The notes under the pieces were generated by a model that searched no databases, was not told where the DNA came from, and saw nothing but the letters and a program-made list of their open reading frames with translations. The position numbers were made by a program, and so were the translations under genes. A stretch of 64,000 nucleotides of DNA from Molossus alvarezi (lineage: Eukaryota; Chordata; Mammalia; Chiroptera; Molossidae), in assembly GCA_037176705.1 (NCBI GenBank), contig CM073907.1:12183001-12247000 (forward strand), in the 5' to 3' direction. The stretch's first letter is position 1; the number at the start of each line of letters is the position of its first letter. Below are positions 21,310 through 32,519 of this stretch, in pieces.

Positions 21310-21650
21310 CTGAAAAATGCTGCTTCTCACACATGTAACTGACAAAGAGTTGCTGTTCAGGCTCCATAAACCCAGTCACCCCACAGACCCAAGAGAAACT
21401 GCCCGGAAACAGAAGTCACACATCAGGCTGTTCTTAGCAACAATGTTATTCATGAAAATCACAAGCATTCAGCGTCAGGAAAATGGGCAGACAGCTGCAG
21501 ATGTGTTGCCAATGAATACTACGTAGCAGTGAAAAGAAATGAACCACAGCTAAGCTGGGGCTGCAGCTACAATGTGGCCAAGCCTTAGAAATATGTTAAG
21601 TGAAAAGCAAAACAAAAAAACCAAGTCCCAGAACACCACACCCCGGATAC
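21310..21650 (+). mobile_element. Second decayed L1 fragment
   Basis: TTATTCATGAAAATCACAAG, GGCAGACAGCTGCAGATGTG and GAATACTACGTAGCAGTGAA parallel the same L1 region as the element just before it. This suggests two independent truncated insertions. Confidence 0.55.
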
Positions 21651-22232
21651 CATTTTTACAGAGCTACAAAACAAAACCAAGCCATGTATTGTCTATACAT
21701 ATATCTACACCTGTGCTACACACACTGCGTGGACAGTGGTTACTCTGTGGGGCTGCAGAGGTGGCACAGGGTGGTGGCACATTAATTAAACAAGGATGCC
21801 ATTACTAAGGCCCTGTCTTGTTGCCTACCTAAGCAAACCCAAACCTAAGCCCATAAATGCCTCAAGGTTACGAAATCAAAACAAAGGATGACCGGCCACA
21901 AACTCCAACTAAACTTTCCTAAATGGGGCAGCTGCTTCAGCTACAGCCAATCGCATCCTTCCTGCGCTTTGCGTCTGTGTCCTCCCCGTGAAAGCCTTGC
22001 TCCTATTGGTGGGGCACTAATAACCACGTCCGGCGTGGCACTGTCCCACGGAAATCAATCTTTGCTCAAACACATTCTTAAATGTTTCAATAAGCCTCAG
22101 TTGGTATTTAACAGTGGTAAGGCAGAACAGGCATGGGTAGGTAATATTGACAAGTGTCTAATTTCTGGACTGGGTGGTGGCTTCACATATTCTATTAGTC
22201 TGCCTTTTATAACTAACATGTATATTATAAGA
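21651..22232. other. Unassigned intronic stretch
   Basis: Contains old-repeat-looking sequence (CCTAAGCCCATAAATGCCTC, CCTATTGGTGGGGC) that I cannot place. No gene is visible. Confidence 0.4.
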
Positions 22233-22248
22233 AATATTTTACATGTAT

Positions 22249-22471
22249 AAGTCCGGCCGGTGTGTCTCAGCGGTTGAGCGTCGACCCATGCACCAAAAGG
22301 TCGCTGGTTCAATTCCCGGTCAGGGCACATGCCAGGTTGTGGGCCTGATCCCCAGTGGGGGGCATGCAGCAGGCAGCCAATCGATGTTCTCTCATCAATG
22401 TTTCTATCTCTCTCTCCCTCTCCCTTCCTCTCTCTCTCAAATCAATAAAGGGAAAAAAAAATTTTTTAAAC
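22249..22471 (+). repeat. Ves-B SINE with 16-bp TSD
   Basis: Head GTCCGGCCGGTGTGTCTCAG, tail AAATCAATAAAGGG. TSD AATATTTTACA(T/C)GTAT at 22233-22248 and 22472-22487 (as AATATTTTACACGTAT). Confidence 0.95.
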
Positions 22472-22524
22472 AATATTTTACACGTATCGAATGTCTGAAA
22501 GATAACAGAGGAGAAGTAAATGTG

Positions 22525-22665
22525 GCGCCAGCCCTGGTTTTGCCAATTCTAATCCGGAGAAGTCGCTTAACCACTCTGTGCTCCGGTTTCCTCATCGGTC
22601 ACGTGGAGGCAGAAAGAGCTGCCTCCTCACGGGGTGCCTGCAGGTGTAAATGAGGTCAGGCACCT
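22525..22665 (+). repeat. MIR element
   Basis: GAAGTCGCTTAACCACTCTG, then CTCCGGTTTCCTCATCGG and CAGGTGTAAATGAGG match the MIR core and 3' part. Confidence 0.65.
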
Positions 22666-23892
22666 CCTGGCTCATCATCACTGTCATCTGCATCCTCATC
22701 CTTTTCCTCTTCATCATCTTTACCTTCACCATCCTCATGAAGTTCCTTTGGAGAGTGAAAGTGACCCCCCCCGCAACCCCATCAGGATCCTTCTCCCCCC
22801 TTCCTAGACAATTTACCACACTCTGCTGCCAAGTGGTTATACTGGCGTGGGCATCTCCCTTGGCAGAGAGCAAGTCCTGAGACCCACTGCCTGTCTTGGT
22901 GCCTGTCCTCTGCTGTGCCCGCAGCAGCTGGGTCAGAGCCTGTCCCTCCATGAATGGTGGTTCAACCTGAGCAACATTAACAGACGGTCCTCTCTTGTAA
23001 TAACACAAGACTTTCTCTTCTCCTCTCCTTCCCGATGACCCACAGGGCAATGAAAGCATACTACGGCCACTGTGACGTGTGCTTGGCCGATCCCACCTCT
23101 ATTTCCAACCTTTCTCCTCTGCCTGCCTCTGTAGAGGTCACAGAACCTAGCAGTCTTGATTTCTCTGACTCCCTTGCAAGCAGCATAGCCAGAGACACAG
23201 CTCTGTCCTGCGGGATGTCAGCATACTACCCTGGGGGAGGTGACCCTTCCCAGATGCAAAGGGAAACACCTCCAATCTTCTACCTTTCGCCCGCCAGCCC
23301 TGTCCCCTGCCTGGAACGTGGACACGAGGCCTGGAGGTACACTGGCCACCATGCTGCCATGGGCGATGTCCATGAGGACACGGTCCTCCCTGCTGAGCAG
23401 GGCAGAGCGGGTGAGAGATGCCACCAGGGGCACCACCAGCCCTGCAGGGTCCACTTCCAGGCCTGCTGTGTAGAAAAGGTGAGCCCCGCCTTGTTGAAGC
23501 CACCACCTCTGGTTCTGCATCCGAAGGCATCTCTGGCGCTGACAGTGTTCAGGAAGCACAGGGAGTCCCCGCCGAATGCGCGCTATCCACCCTCAGAGGG
23601 GGGCTTTCAGACCACTGGTTCGATTGCACTGCAGTGATGTGATCATTTCAAATGTCAGCTCTCACGCCACAAGGTGGGCTGTATACACCTCCAGGACTCC
23701 ACTAACACCTGGCATTCCACAGCTTCTCTGAAGTCCAATTCAGAGCCAACCTGGGCAAAATGTAGGGCAGGGGCTGCGGCAGGTAGTAGGAAGGGAGCAT
23801 GACCACTCGCCTTCCTGGGCCCTGGGCCAGTGGTCAGAGCATGGGTCCTTCAGGCATCCACACTGAGGGTCTGCATGGCGTGTCTGTCATCA
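22666..23892. other. Intron 1 sequence without recognised gene
   Basis: Starts with a CAT/TCCT-rich low-complexity stretch to about 22740 and is then unique. The long plus-strand open frame near 23.0-23.6 kb has no recognisable domain. Confidence 0.45.
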
Positions 23893-23906
23893 AGAGGCCC
23901 ACGACA

Positions 23907-24131
23907 GCCCGGCCGGTGTGGCTCAGTGGTTGAGCATCGACCCATGTACCAAGAGGTCGCTGGTTCGATTCCCATTCAGGGCACATGCCCAGGTTGTGGG
24001 CCTGATCCCCAGTGGGGGGCGTGCAGGAGGCGGCCAATCAATGTTCTCTCTCATCAATGTTTCTATCTCTCTCTCCTTCTCCCTTCCTCTCTCTCAGAAA
24101 ATCAATAAAGAAAAAAATATATTAAAAAAAA
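23907..24131 (+). repeat. Ves-B SINE with TSD
   Basis: Head GCCCGGCCGGTGTGGCTCAG and tail AAATCAATAAAG. TSD AGAG(G/A)CCCAC(G/T)ACA at 23893-23906 and 24132-24145. Confidence 0.95.
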
Positions 24132-24145
24132 AGAGACCCACTACA

Positions 24146-25028
24146 CACCTGCATGGATCACGACCACCCCTCTCAATGACGAAGAGGGTTAAGTCCACCC
24201 TGTGACACAACAGCCAGACGGGACCGCTCTCTGGGCTGTGATCATTCCAACCGTCTGACACCCAGAGATGTTAGGTGGCACACCGACTGCCGACCGCCGA
24301 CCGATTTGCAGGCGCAACCCTGGGACTAGAACCTGCTCTTCTGATTCTGAGGTCTGCGTTGTGCCACTGGCTCTGCCTGTCCGAGCCACGAGATCGAACT
24401 GTCCTATAAACTGACCACGCGTCACGCGTCATGGGGCAAGTTGGTTATTATGGGAAGAGCAGCAACAGAAAAAAACCACCCACCTCATCCGGTTCCCGGA
24501 GGGCTCCACCCACGACGACTCCTGCTCATTTAATTAAGAGAGGGCTGTTCTGTGTGATGCCCAAATGAAGACAAGTTTGGGGAGAAATGGAAAACCCAGC
24601 ATCCCCAGGCACACCATTCTCTTCGGGGAATGAGAGGGAACACGTGTCCGTTATAATGAACAGGCCAAGGCACAGGGACACAGGTATTTCAGGCCCTATT
24701 TGGCCATGTTCAGGCAACAGAATATTCCTTCATTAGCTTTTCTGTTGGCTCCCAGATGCCCACGTAGGCTGATCAATATGTGAGTTCTAGTTTCTCCTCT
24801 CCATAAGGGGGATCCTTAACTAATTCACTCCAAGCACCAGTGGTGGTGGGCGTGAGTCTGGCTCAAGAGGGTGAATCCCTGGTGCTACTGGGGACCCGCC
24901 ACCAGACGCCGCCCTGGGAGCGCCAAGCAGGCTCTGCAGTGATGTTCTGACTTGGTGAACCAGGGCTCGTTGGTTCTTTCTCGGTCCAGCCAGACTGCTG
25001 CCTCTCCCATCCGAAGCTTTTAACATCA
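24146..25028. other. Intron 1 sequence without recognised gene
   Basis: Unique sequence, partly AT-rich near 24.5-24.8 kb. No repeat or gene is recognised. Confidence 0.45.
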
Positions 25029-25036
25029 GCTAATCT

Positions 25037-25292
25037 GCCCTGGCTGGTGTGGCTCAGCGGTTAGAGCGTCAGCCTGTGGACCATGAGTTGCAGGTTCAAT
25101 TCCGATCAAGGGCACGTACCTCTGTTGCGGTTTGTCCCCGGCCCTGGTCGGGTTGTGCGGGAGGCAACCAGTTGATGTGGCTCTATCACATCAATGTTTC
25201 TCTCTGTCTCTCTCTCCCTCCCTCCCACTCTATCTGAAAATAAGTAGAAAAATATCCTCAGGTGAGGAATAAAAAACAAAAAAACAACATAG
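25037..25292 (+). repeat. Ves-A SINE
   Basis: Head GCCCTGGCTGGTGTGGCTCA, tail TATCCTCAGGTGAGGAATAA. TSD GCTAATCT at 25029-25036 and 25293-25300. Confidence 0.94.
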
Positions 25293-25405
25293 GCTAATCT
25301 TTTCCCTCCCAAATAAACAAAAGGTGAAACAGACACTGTCTCTTACATCTTCTCCATGCTTGCTTTACTAGTTTCGAATTCCTACTTTAAAAATAGTACT
25401 TTTCC

Positions 25406-25612
25406 AGCCTGGCTGGTGTGGCTCAGTGGACTGAGTTCCCCATGGACTGAGAGGTCCCGGTTCAATTCCCGGTCAGGGCACATGCCTGGGTTGCAGGCTC
25501 AATCTCCAGTTGGGGGGCGTGTAGGAGGCAGCCGACTGATCCATGTTTCTATCTCTCTCTCTTCCTCTCTTTCTAAAAAAAATCAATAAAAATATATATT
25601 TAAAAAAATAGC
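25406..25612 (+). repeat. Ves-B-like SINE
   Basis: Head GCCTGGCTGGTGTGGCTCAG with a distinct GGACTGAGAGGTCCCGG segment and tail AAATCAATAAAAATATATAT. Confidence 0.93.
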
Positions 25613-25617
25613 CCTGG

Positions 25618-25869
25618 GCCCTGGCCGGTTTGGCTCAGCAGTTAGAGCGTCGGCCTGCGGTCCAAAGAGACCTGGGTTCGGTTCCCGCTAAGGGCGCGTA
25701 CCTCGGTTGCAGTTTGTCCCCAGCCCTAGTTGGTCGTGCGGGTGGCAGCCACTTGATGTGTCCCTTCACATCGATGTTTCTCTCTCTCTCTCTCCCTCCT
25801 GCTCTATCTGAACAAAAAAAATGGGAAAATGTCCTCGGGTGAGGATAAAAAAAAAAAAAAAAAAAAAAC
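25618..25869 (+). repeat. Ves-A SINE, abutting the next copy
   Basis: Full head, CT-rich middle and tail GTCCTCGGGTGAGGATAAAA. The left flank AGCCCTGG equals the start of the next SINE, which suggests insertion exactly at that element's 5' edge. Confidence 0.94.
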
Positions 25870-25870
25870 A

Positions 25871-26125
25871 GCCCTGGCCGGTCTGGCTCGGCGGTTCGAG
25901 TGTTCGCCCGCGGACCGGGGAGTCCCGGGTTCGATTTCCACTAAAGGCATGTACCTCGGTCGCTGTTCATCCCCGGCCCTGGTTGAGTTGTGTGGGTGGC
26001 AACCAATCAATGTCTCTCTTACTGCAATCTCTCTCTCTCTCTCTCTCTCTCCCTCCAGCTCTATCTGAAGGTAAATGCAAAAAAAAAAAAAAAAAAATTT
26101 CCTTGGGTAAGGATTTAAAAAAGAG
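25871..26125 (+). repeat. Diverged Ves-A SINE
   Basis: Head GCCCTGGCCGGTCTGGCTCG with an altered anticodon-region segment (GTTCGCCCGCGGACC) and tail TTTCCTTGGGTAAGGATTTA. It is older than its left neighbour. Confidence 0.92.
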
Positions 26126-26220
26126 AAAAAAATAGTCCCTTCCCCCAAAAAAGTGCTTTTGTAGTCTGATTGCAATGCTTGATGCTGAAAACACATTATT
26201 TCCCTCTTTTGGTATTAATA

Positions 26221-26275
26221 TCAGCATGATGATGATGACGATGACAACGACGATGATAATAATAATAATAATAAT
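26221..26275 (+). repeat. (GAT)n/(AAT)n microsatellite
   Basis: GATGATGATGACGATGA units pass into AATAATAATAATAATAA. Confidence 0.9.
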
Positions 26276-26425
26276 AGCATTCATATGCACTGAGTGTCCA
26301 CTTTGGGCCTGGTATGTATTATTCCAAGCGTTTGGTTGTTGGAGGCACAAGTAACTTCACTTTTCAGTAGGAAGAGCTGAGGCCCAGAGAGGTTACATTA
26401 TTGGCAGTAAACGTCTTAATTAGAC
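26276..26425 (-). repeat. MIR element, reverse orientation
   Basis: GCACTGAGTGTCCACTTTGG, then AGAGCTGAGGCCCAGAGAGG and TTACATTATTGGCAG are the reverse of the MIR core. The AAT microsatellite adjoins its 3' end, as often happens with retroposon tails. Confidence 0.75.
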
Positions 26426-26429
26426 TTTT

Positions 26430-27030
26430 CATCTCAGAAGGTCATTCTGTGGCTTTCCCTTCTGAGTGTGTTTTTAAATGCCTTCCTTTAAGAAACCCTC
26501 AGTCATTTATCAACTCGTTCCTTTAGCAGCAAATCCAGCTTTTCTCCCTGAAATGGCCATTACCTGTGTTATCTCAGGAATCAGAAACCCTCCTTTGTAT
26601 GCAGGGAGCAGGCAAATCAGGCCCATTTACATATTTTATCATATTTAATACGTTTTATTTTGCCAGCTCCTCTTCAAGCCCATTAAAGCACTTAATTAGT
26701 TGTATTTCCTCTTACAAGGATGACAGTGTAATTACTGTCATCTCCGCCTGTCTTCCCTGGAGTCGGCTCCACAGTCCTGCTCCTGACGCAACAATCTGTT
26801 CCTCCCCTGACCAAGTCCTTGAGGGTCTCTCCAGTCCGGGGTGCTCTGAGGCCACTTACAGGAAAATGTCACCTCTTCCTCTCGGCCCTGGGACTCGGCT
26901 CACTGTACCGGCGTTTCCCGTTTTAGCTCAACGTCCTTTCATTTCTGTTCCGTGTTACCTGTTCCAAGTTTTCTATCCCTCCGGCACTCGTTTTAATAGA
27001 ATTGGGAGAATCTATAAATAAAAGCAGCTT
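26430..27030. promoter_or_regulatory. Candidate conserved non-coding block in intron 1
   Basis: About 600 bp without recognised repeats, AT-rich in parts, with CTTAATTAGTTG, GTGTAATTACTG and CATTTACATATTTTATC. Homeodomain-type TAATTA cores and the lack of transposons are the only evidence. Confidence 0.25.
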
Positions 27031-27904
27031 CGCGGAATAATGGGTGCATTCTTCTCCCCTCGCCCCGCCCCCTCGTCCCAAACATGCCCTGACTTTACCG
27101 GGGAGGAGGTTCTCCTGCAAGGACCTGACGGCCCATCTACGCTGGGGCGCCCAGGATTTGGCCCAGGATGGCTGCTGGTCCCCCTCTTGCCTTCCACAAC
27201 CCCCGAGCGGCTGGGCAGTCTATAAAAAGTCGATAATTCAAACCTGGGACTAGAAATACACTGCAGAGCAAGGGGATCATTAGCAGGTGAGCCGCCCAGA
27301 CCCCGTGAGCGCGCCAGCGTGACTGCTGCGGGACCATCTGTCCTCGGCTGCAAGGCCCACAGCGACGGGGCCCCCCTCGCTGCCTTTATTGGGATGTTTC
27401 TCCCCAGGGCTGACCCTCTCTGCCCACGAAAAAGTAGCAAGTTATGGGCTCCGGGAGCCACACTAATCCTTCCGATGCCAGACTGACCCCAGAACACACC
27501 TTGTAAAGCACAAGCCCCCAAGCCCAGATTCCGCGGGGATTTCTCGGCTGACATCACTGGCCCCATTAACTCCCTGGGCGTCTAGTCCTCGTCCCTAGAC
27601 ATGGATTTATGATCGTGTCTCCAGGAAAGTGGGGGGTTTCTCCCAAATCTCTCCTGCCCCCCCCACAACCCTCAGAATCCCTTTCGCCCAACATCACATT
27701 TTTTTCAAATATACAGTAAGGTCAAAGACTTGCAGCAAATACCCACAGACCTACCGCCTTTATTCTGCCTTTAACAAGTGGCCACATCTGCCTCTGTCCA
27801 CCTGTCAATCACCTTATTTCGGGAACGGTCCACAGTCAACAGCACTATTTCGCTCTGAAGACTTTGACACCCACGTCATTATAAATGGAGAGGCTGATAT
27901 CCGC
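27031..27904. other. Intron 1 sequence without recognised gene
   Basis: Unique, GC-rich to 27.6 kb then mixed. Nothing identifiable. Confidence 0.45.
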
Positions 27905-28260
27905 GTCTAGATTTCCTCTTTTGAAGGAAAACTGACATATGATGAAATGAGCAGATGTTAATGAGACACCTGCTGAGTCTGAGCATACACACTGGTGCGA
28001 CCCAAACCCACTGAGATTCAGAACCCCAGACAGTGTCCCCAGGTGCCACCGCCGGTCAATCCCCACCCCAAACGTTAGCTTCTTTATCCTACCACAGATT
28101 GGTTTGGCCTGTTCTAGAACCTTCTATAGATGGAACCAGGGAGCTCCCTTGCGTAAGGCTCCTTCCTTTCACCCTGTACGACGCCTGTGAGATGCACCCG
28201 CATGGTTGTGGGTAACACTGTCGCTTCCTCTTTGGTGCTCAATAAATCTGCCTTGTTCAT
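27905..28260 (-). mobile_element. Old L1-type fragment, reverse orientation
   Basis: GGAAAACTGACATATGATG and GTTTGGCCTGTTCTAGAACC, then TTCTATAGATGGAACCAGG are the complement of a frequent old L1/HAL1 3' region. It ends TTGTTCATCACTTCTGTT. Confidence 0.6.
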
Positions 28261-29344
28261 CACTTCTGTTCCCCATTCTACTGACGGAACTAAGAAACTC
28301 CCAGAATGGTGGTAACTGAGCCGAACAACCCAAGGAACCCCATCATCCTCTGGAGGGGAAGAAAGCCAAACAGAGGTGGATCCGAGACTGCCGAGACGGC
28401 AGGGGACAGGGGACAGTTCCGACAGACAGAAGCACTTGCTGCTCTGATGCTCCTCAGGGCACATGGTCCCCAGGGATGCCGCAGCACCGGCTCTCGCTGG
28501 CCACAGGGAGGCCTGGTCACGGCATCAACGCGTCGTCTTCCGCTACGAAAGGCTGATGCAGAACTCAAACTGGGCTCAGTGCTAATGGACCCCCGGAAAA
28601 GGCCTCGGGACCAAGGCGTCATTGAGAACGGGCCGGGCGGACACGGTGAGACACCCACCCCAGAGGCTGATTCACCGCCCCCTGGGACCCTGCAGCACCC
28701 GTGTGCCCGTGGTCTGCAGAGACACAGCCCCGCCTGCTGCAGCCACACACGCATCCTGACCCCGGGATGCACGCACAATACACACACCAAGAGGGAAGAG
28801 TGGCAGCGAACACAGTCCCTTGGCCTCGGGGGAGGAACGCTCAGTGTCACAGAGTCCTGGGCGGTCAGCGTGCTGCGGGGCCCAGGAAGACGGGCCACGT
28901 ACAAAGCCCTAACTAATCAGGAAAGGAACCGACTACGAGAAAGTCAAACCGCCTTTGAGGAAGACAAACAAACTGGCCTGAAGGTAGGATTTTCGGTGGC
29001 TCTGGGGAGCCACGAACTCCTGACTCCAGAAAACAGCAACACAACCAGGGCTCTCTTTAAGAGAATCCGGAGGGAGTGGATTCTCCTGGCTTTGGAAACA
29101 TACTCCACAGCTGGGACAGAAACGCCGTTAACACTCGGCAGGTCATTGCGTGGGGGGGCGAGTCCTGACCCCCCAACATGAGCCCCACCCAGGGGGTCTC
29201 CAGGGTTCCGCTCGGATGGGAAGGCTACTTCGTGTGAGAAGGAATCAGAGAAAGGTACAAAACCACCTTCCTTGAAAAAAACCAACCAACCAAACAAAAA
29301 AGAAAACCACCCCAGAAAGCACTAACAAGTTTATTTTGTACGAG
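28261..29344. other. Intron 1 sequence with a 291-codon open frame of unknown meaning
   Basis: A plus-strand frame is open at 28306-29181. It is rich in Arg, Gly, Pro and Thr and shows no domain, signal peptide or family resemblance. It is antisense to PCSK6 and in GC-rich sequence, so chance is the first explanation. Confidence 0.3.
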
Positions 29345-29544
29345 GTTGCAACCCTTTAACACAGTTCCTCGTGTTGTGGTGACCCCAACCATAAAATTAT
29401 TGTTGTTGCTACTTCATAACTGTAATTTTGCTACTGTTATGAATCGCCATCGGAAATGTGTGTTTTCCGATGGTCTTAGGCGACCCCTGTGAAAGGGTCA
29501 CTTGACCCCCAAAGGAGTCCTGACCCACAGGTTGAGAACCGCTG
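29345..29544 (-). mobile_element. Nonautonomous hAT element resembling SPIN/URR1
   Basis: Read on the minus strand it starts CAGCGGTTCTCAACCTGTGG, contains CCCTTTCACAGGGGTCGCCT and ACAGTAGCAAAATTACAGTT, and then TTTTATGGTTGGGGTCACCA. This matches my memory of the SPIN/URR1 hAT family of rodents and some bats. The far end is truncated, so the 8-bp TSD cannot be tested. It has no coding capacity. Confidence 0.7.
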
Positions 29545-31259
29545 CCTTAGAGGCACAGAAGGCACTTGTCCCCGCCAACGGGTTTCTGCATCTTGTGCCC
29601 AAAGGCAGGGTTGCCAGGGTCTGGAATCGGCACAGTTGCGGTGCATAGACCCTCACGAAACCCCACTTCTGGTCTGCGGCCGACTGTCCTGTTCCTGCAG
29701 CCGAGAGACAAAGAGCTGAAGAGCCAGCGCACGGAAGGCCGGTCGTGAGATCGGTCAGGAACCGTTCCTTTGATAGCGGCGAGAAATAAGGTTTCTTTTT
29801 GCAAAATCAGGCTTTATCAGGAGGAAGACAAACAAGGGTTGTTGTTTCAGAAAACACTACATCAAGACGTGTGTTAGGCCGAGGGCAGGGGGCCAGAAAT
29901 GGACTTGTTTGCCCGTGTTCAAATCTGTCCCCAGACAGACATGCCTGAATAAGCCCTGAGGGACAGGAGGCACAGACCCAGCCACGAGGGGCGGGGCAGA
30001 GACCAAGCCACATGCCCCTGCGGTGACCCTCTGAGAGGACACACGGACAGCTAAACCTGGGGTTGGCGCGCATGGCCCTGGGTTCGTTCACAGCAGCCTG
30101 ACCTCTCTCTGCGACTTGTACCTTGCACCGAAGAGGTGACCGAGAGGTTTCTCAACCCTCTGATGACATCGGGGCGGTGCCGAGCCCTGAGCTTACCCAG
30201 ACCAGTTCTCTCTCGTCTTCCCTCTGCTGTGCTGGTATTCTTCCTTCTCTGCCTGCCCTGCGCCTCTCTCTCCAGACAACCTGTCCGGGCCACGCGTCCA
30301 GAGGGATGCGCCAATGGCAGGCACCAGACAGAGGCGACACCCTGCACCGTCCCGGCGGCCACGGGCTCTGCTAACCCCACTTTCTCCCGCTGTCCCTTCA
30401 GCTCAAGGTGGGGATCAGCTCCCACCACTGCTGGGTCCTGGGCGCCTCAGCACCCGCTGTTGGTCCCTTCGCCCCACACACAGCTTAGGAACTTGCCCTT
30501 TCGTGAGTCTGTCTACCTGCCATCGAGGTGAGCTGTTTCCCGACGGGAAGCAAATGCTCGCTCGTGGTCTACCTGCTGGAACGCCATTCCCCACTTCTCG
30601 TTCCTCTGTCTGTGGAAATCCAGCGGCCACACAGCCGTCCTCCAACTTCCCGGGTGAAACCTGCCAACCGCCCTCCTCGCCCTCAGCACGGGGATTGCAT
30701 CTCCATCCTTTTTGCGACAGTGACTTAAGTGCTTGTCGGCTGTGGGTCTCCTGCCTTGTTCACCTCTGAATCACACCCAAGGACCAGCCCGAAGCCTCGC
30801 AAACAAACGTAGACTCTGTTTCAGAGAACGAGCGTGTGCACGGACCCCCGGGACGGGGTTCGGAGAAAAGCGACAGGCGGGAGACATGTCTGCAATATGA
30901 TACAACAGGAGATTAATTTGCACAAGATAGAGACAGCACCTCCACATCATTGAGATCAAAGATAACCCCACTGAAAAATGGGCGAAGAATACAAATGAGC
31001 AACACAGAGATTAATTAAAATGACTGATAACTTTATGAAGAGGCATTTAACTTCCGTGGCATTCCGGAGCAAGGCGCATGAAGACAACGGCAAGACTTCC
31101 TTTTTACCTGGAAGAAGGGGGCAATACTACAATCGATACCCACTAGCCAAGAGGGGTCAAGGCCACTTCCAGGGGACTGTTGGCCTGGAGAGCCGTCTGC
31201 CAACGCCTCACACAACATCACAGGTGTGCACACTTTGCCTCAGCAGCTCCCGAATCCCT
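29545..31259. other. Intron 1 sequence without recognised gene
   Basis: Mostly unique. A stretch near 30960-31100 (AAAAATGGGCGAAGAATACA) faintly resembles L1 ORF2. Confidence 0.4.
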
Positions 31260-31261
31260 GG

Positions 31262-31485
31262 AGCCCACACTTCTTGGTTCAAATCTTGGCACTGACACAA
31301 GCTGTGCAACCATGAACAACTTACTCAACCTCTCTGTGCCTTGACTGCTTCATCTATAAAACGGGGACAGTACTCGCACCAACCTCATAGGCTTTCTAAG
31401 GAGGATACACGAGTCAGTGCCAGGGAACCACAGAGACAGTTACCTGGCACATAATAAAGGCCAAACAGGTGCCTGTGGTCATTAT
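31262..31485 (+). repeat. MIR element, nearly full length
   Basis: TTCTTGGTTCAAATCTTGGC, ACTTACTCAACCTCTCTGTG, CATCTATAAAACGGGGACAG, CCTCATAGG and ACCTGGCACATAATAAAGG are in MIR order. Confidence 0.87.
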
Positions 31486-31489
31486 CGGT

Positions 31490-32045
31490 GATTCTAACCT
31501 AGTTGTTTTTGCTAATGCGTATCCTACAGAAATTCCCATCCATGCGCACAGAGAGGCATGAACAAGGATGATTGCTGCAAGGCTGTTCATGACGCACAAA
31601 AACCGGAGGCAGATCCAACAAACGAGAATAAGTCCTGGTATAACAAAATACGTCCCATCCACAAACTAGCTTAAAAGTATTTAAAAAGAATCAGGGGAGC
31701 TTTCCAATATGCACTGTTCGGCTAAGAAAAGCCAGGGCAGGAAAAACTGGTTTAGCATGATCCCATTTAAACAAAACAGAAAACCACCCAAGGTCCAGGT
31801 GTCCGTGTACACCCGTGTTCGGAGCAGGACGCGCGCCCACTGAGGTGTGCACGGTGCTGACGTCTGGAGGAAGTACCTGGGGATGGACAGGGGAGGTACC
31901 TGGGGATGGGACAGGGGAGGTACCTGGGGATGGACAGGGGAGGAGGGGATTGGGGCCTTTTCCTCTTTTACATCTGCACTGTTCGAACTCTTCACAATGG
32001 ACGACTATTGATCTAAAATGTGGCATTTTATAAAATAAAATAAAA
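31490..32045 (+). mobile_element. Old L1M-type 3' end with an internal tandem repeat
   Basis: AGGATGATTGCTGCAAGGCT and AGCATGATCCCATTTAAACA, then TTTACATCTGCACTGTTCGA and a TAAAATAAAATAAAA tail follow the L1M 3' pattern. The part that normally reads as a GGGA-rich 3' UTR has expanded into three copies of a 25-26 bp unit at 31868-31948. Confidence 0.65.
31868..31948 (+). repeat. Three-copy 25-26 bp tandem repeat
   Basis: GTACCTGGGGATGG(G)ACAGGGGAG is repeated three times within the L1 3' UTR. Confidence 0.85.
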
Positions 32046-32051
32046 AATGCA

Positions 32052-32225
32052 GGCCCTGGCTGGGTAGCTCAGTTGGTTGGAGCATTGTCCTGATACGCCA
32101 AGGTTACGGGTTCAATTCCCAGTCAGGGCCCATACAAGAATCAACCAATGAATAAGTGGAACAACAAATCAATGTTCCCCCCTCCCTTAAATCTATCAAT
32201 CAATCAAATAAAATAAGAGAAAAAT
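32052..32225 (+). repeat. Ves-C SINE
   Basis: Head GGCCCTGGCTGGGTAGCTCA, B box GGTTCAATTCC, then CATACAAGAATCAACCAATG and an ATCAATCAATCAAATAAAAT tail. It lies directly after the L1 tail. Confidence 0.93.
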
Positions 32226-32519
32226 GTTCAACAACATCCAGACGCGTTGAACTGAACAAACGTTACCAAGCCCTGGACCCTCTGTAAGGCCATGAGGCAG
32301 GGTGGTAAAACGTGGCAAGGCGCTGACCAGGGGTGCCAGGGGTGTCCGAGGGGGACTGGGTGGTGAGGGAGCCCCTGCCACTCCCCACCTGGCGCTGACA
32401 TTCCACGGCAGCTGCAGAATGTCCACTTCCCCAAGGGGTCCCAAAGAATCCACTGACCTAAATGTCAGAGGAAAGGTCAAGTAAGTGATGAGCCAGCCGC
32501 CAACGGGCACACTGGGTGA

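Noticed and set aside
21651..22232. Possible LTR or endogenous retrovirus remnant
   Set aside because: A few LTR-like strings are seen, but I found no terminal repeat pair, primer site or retroviral frame, so I left it unassigned.
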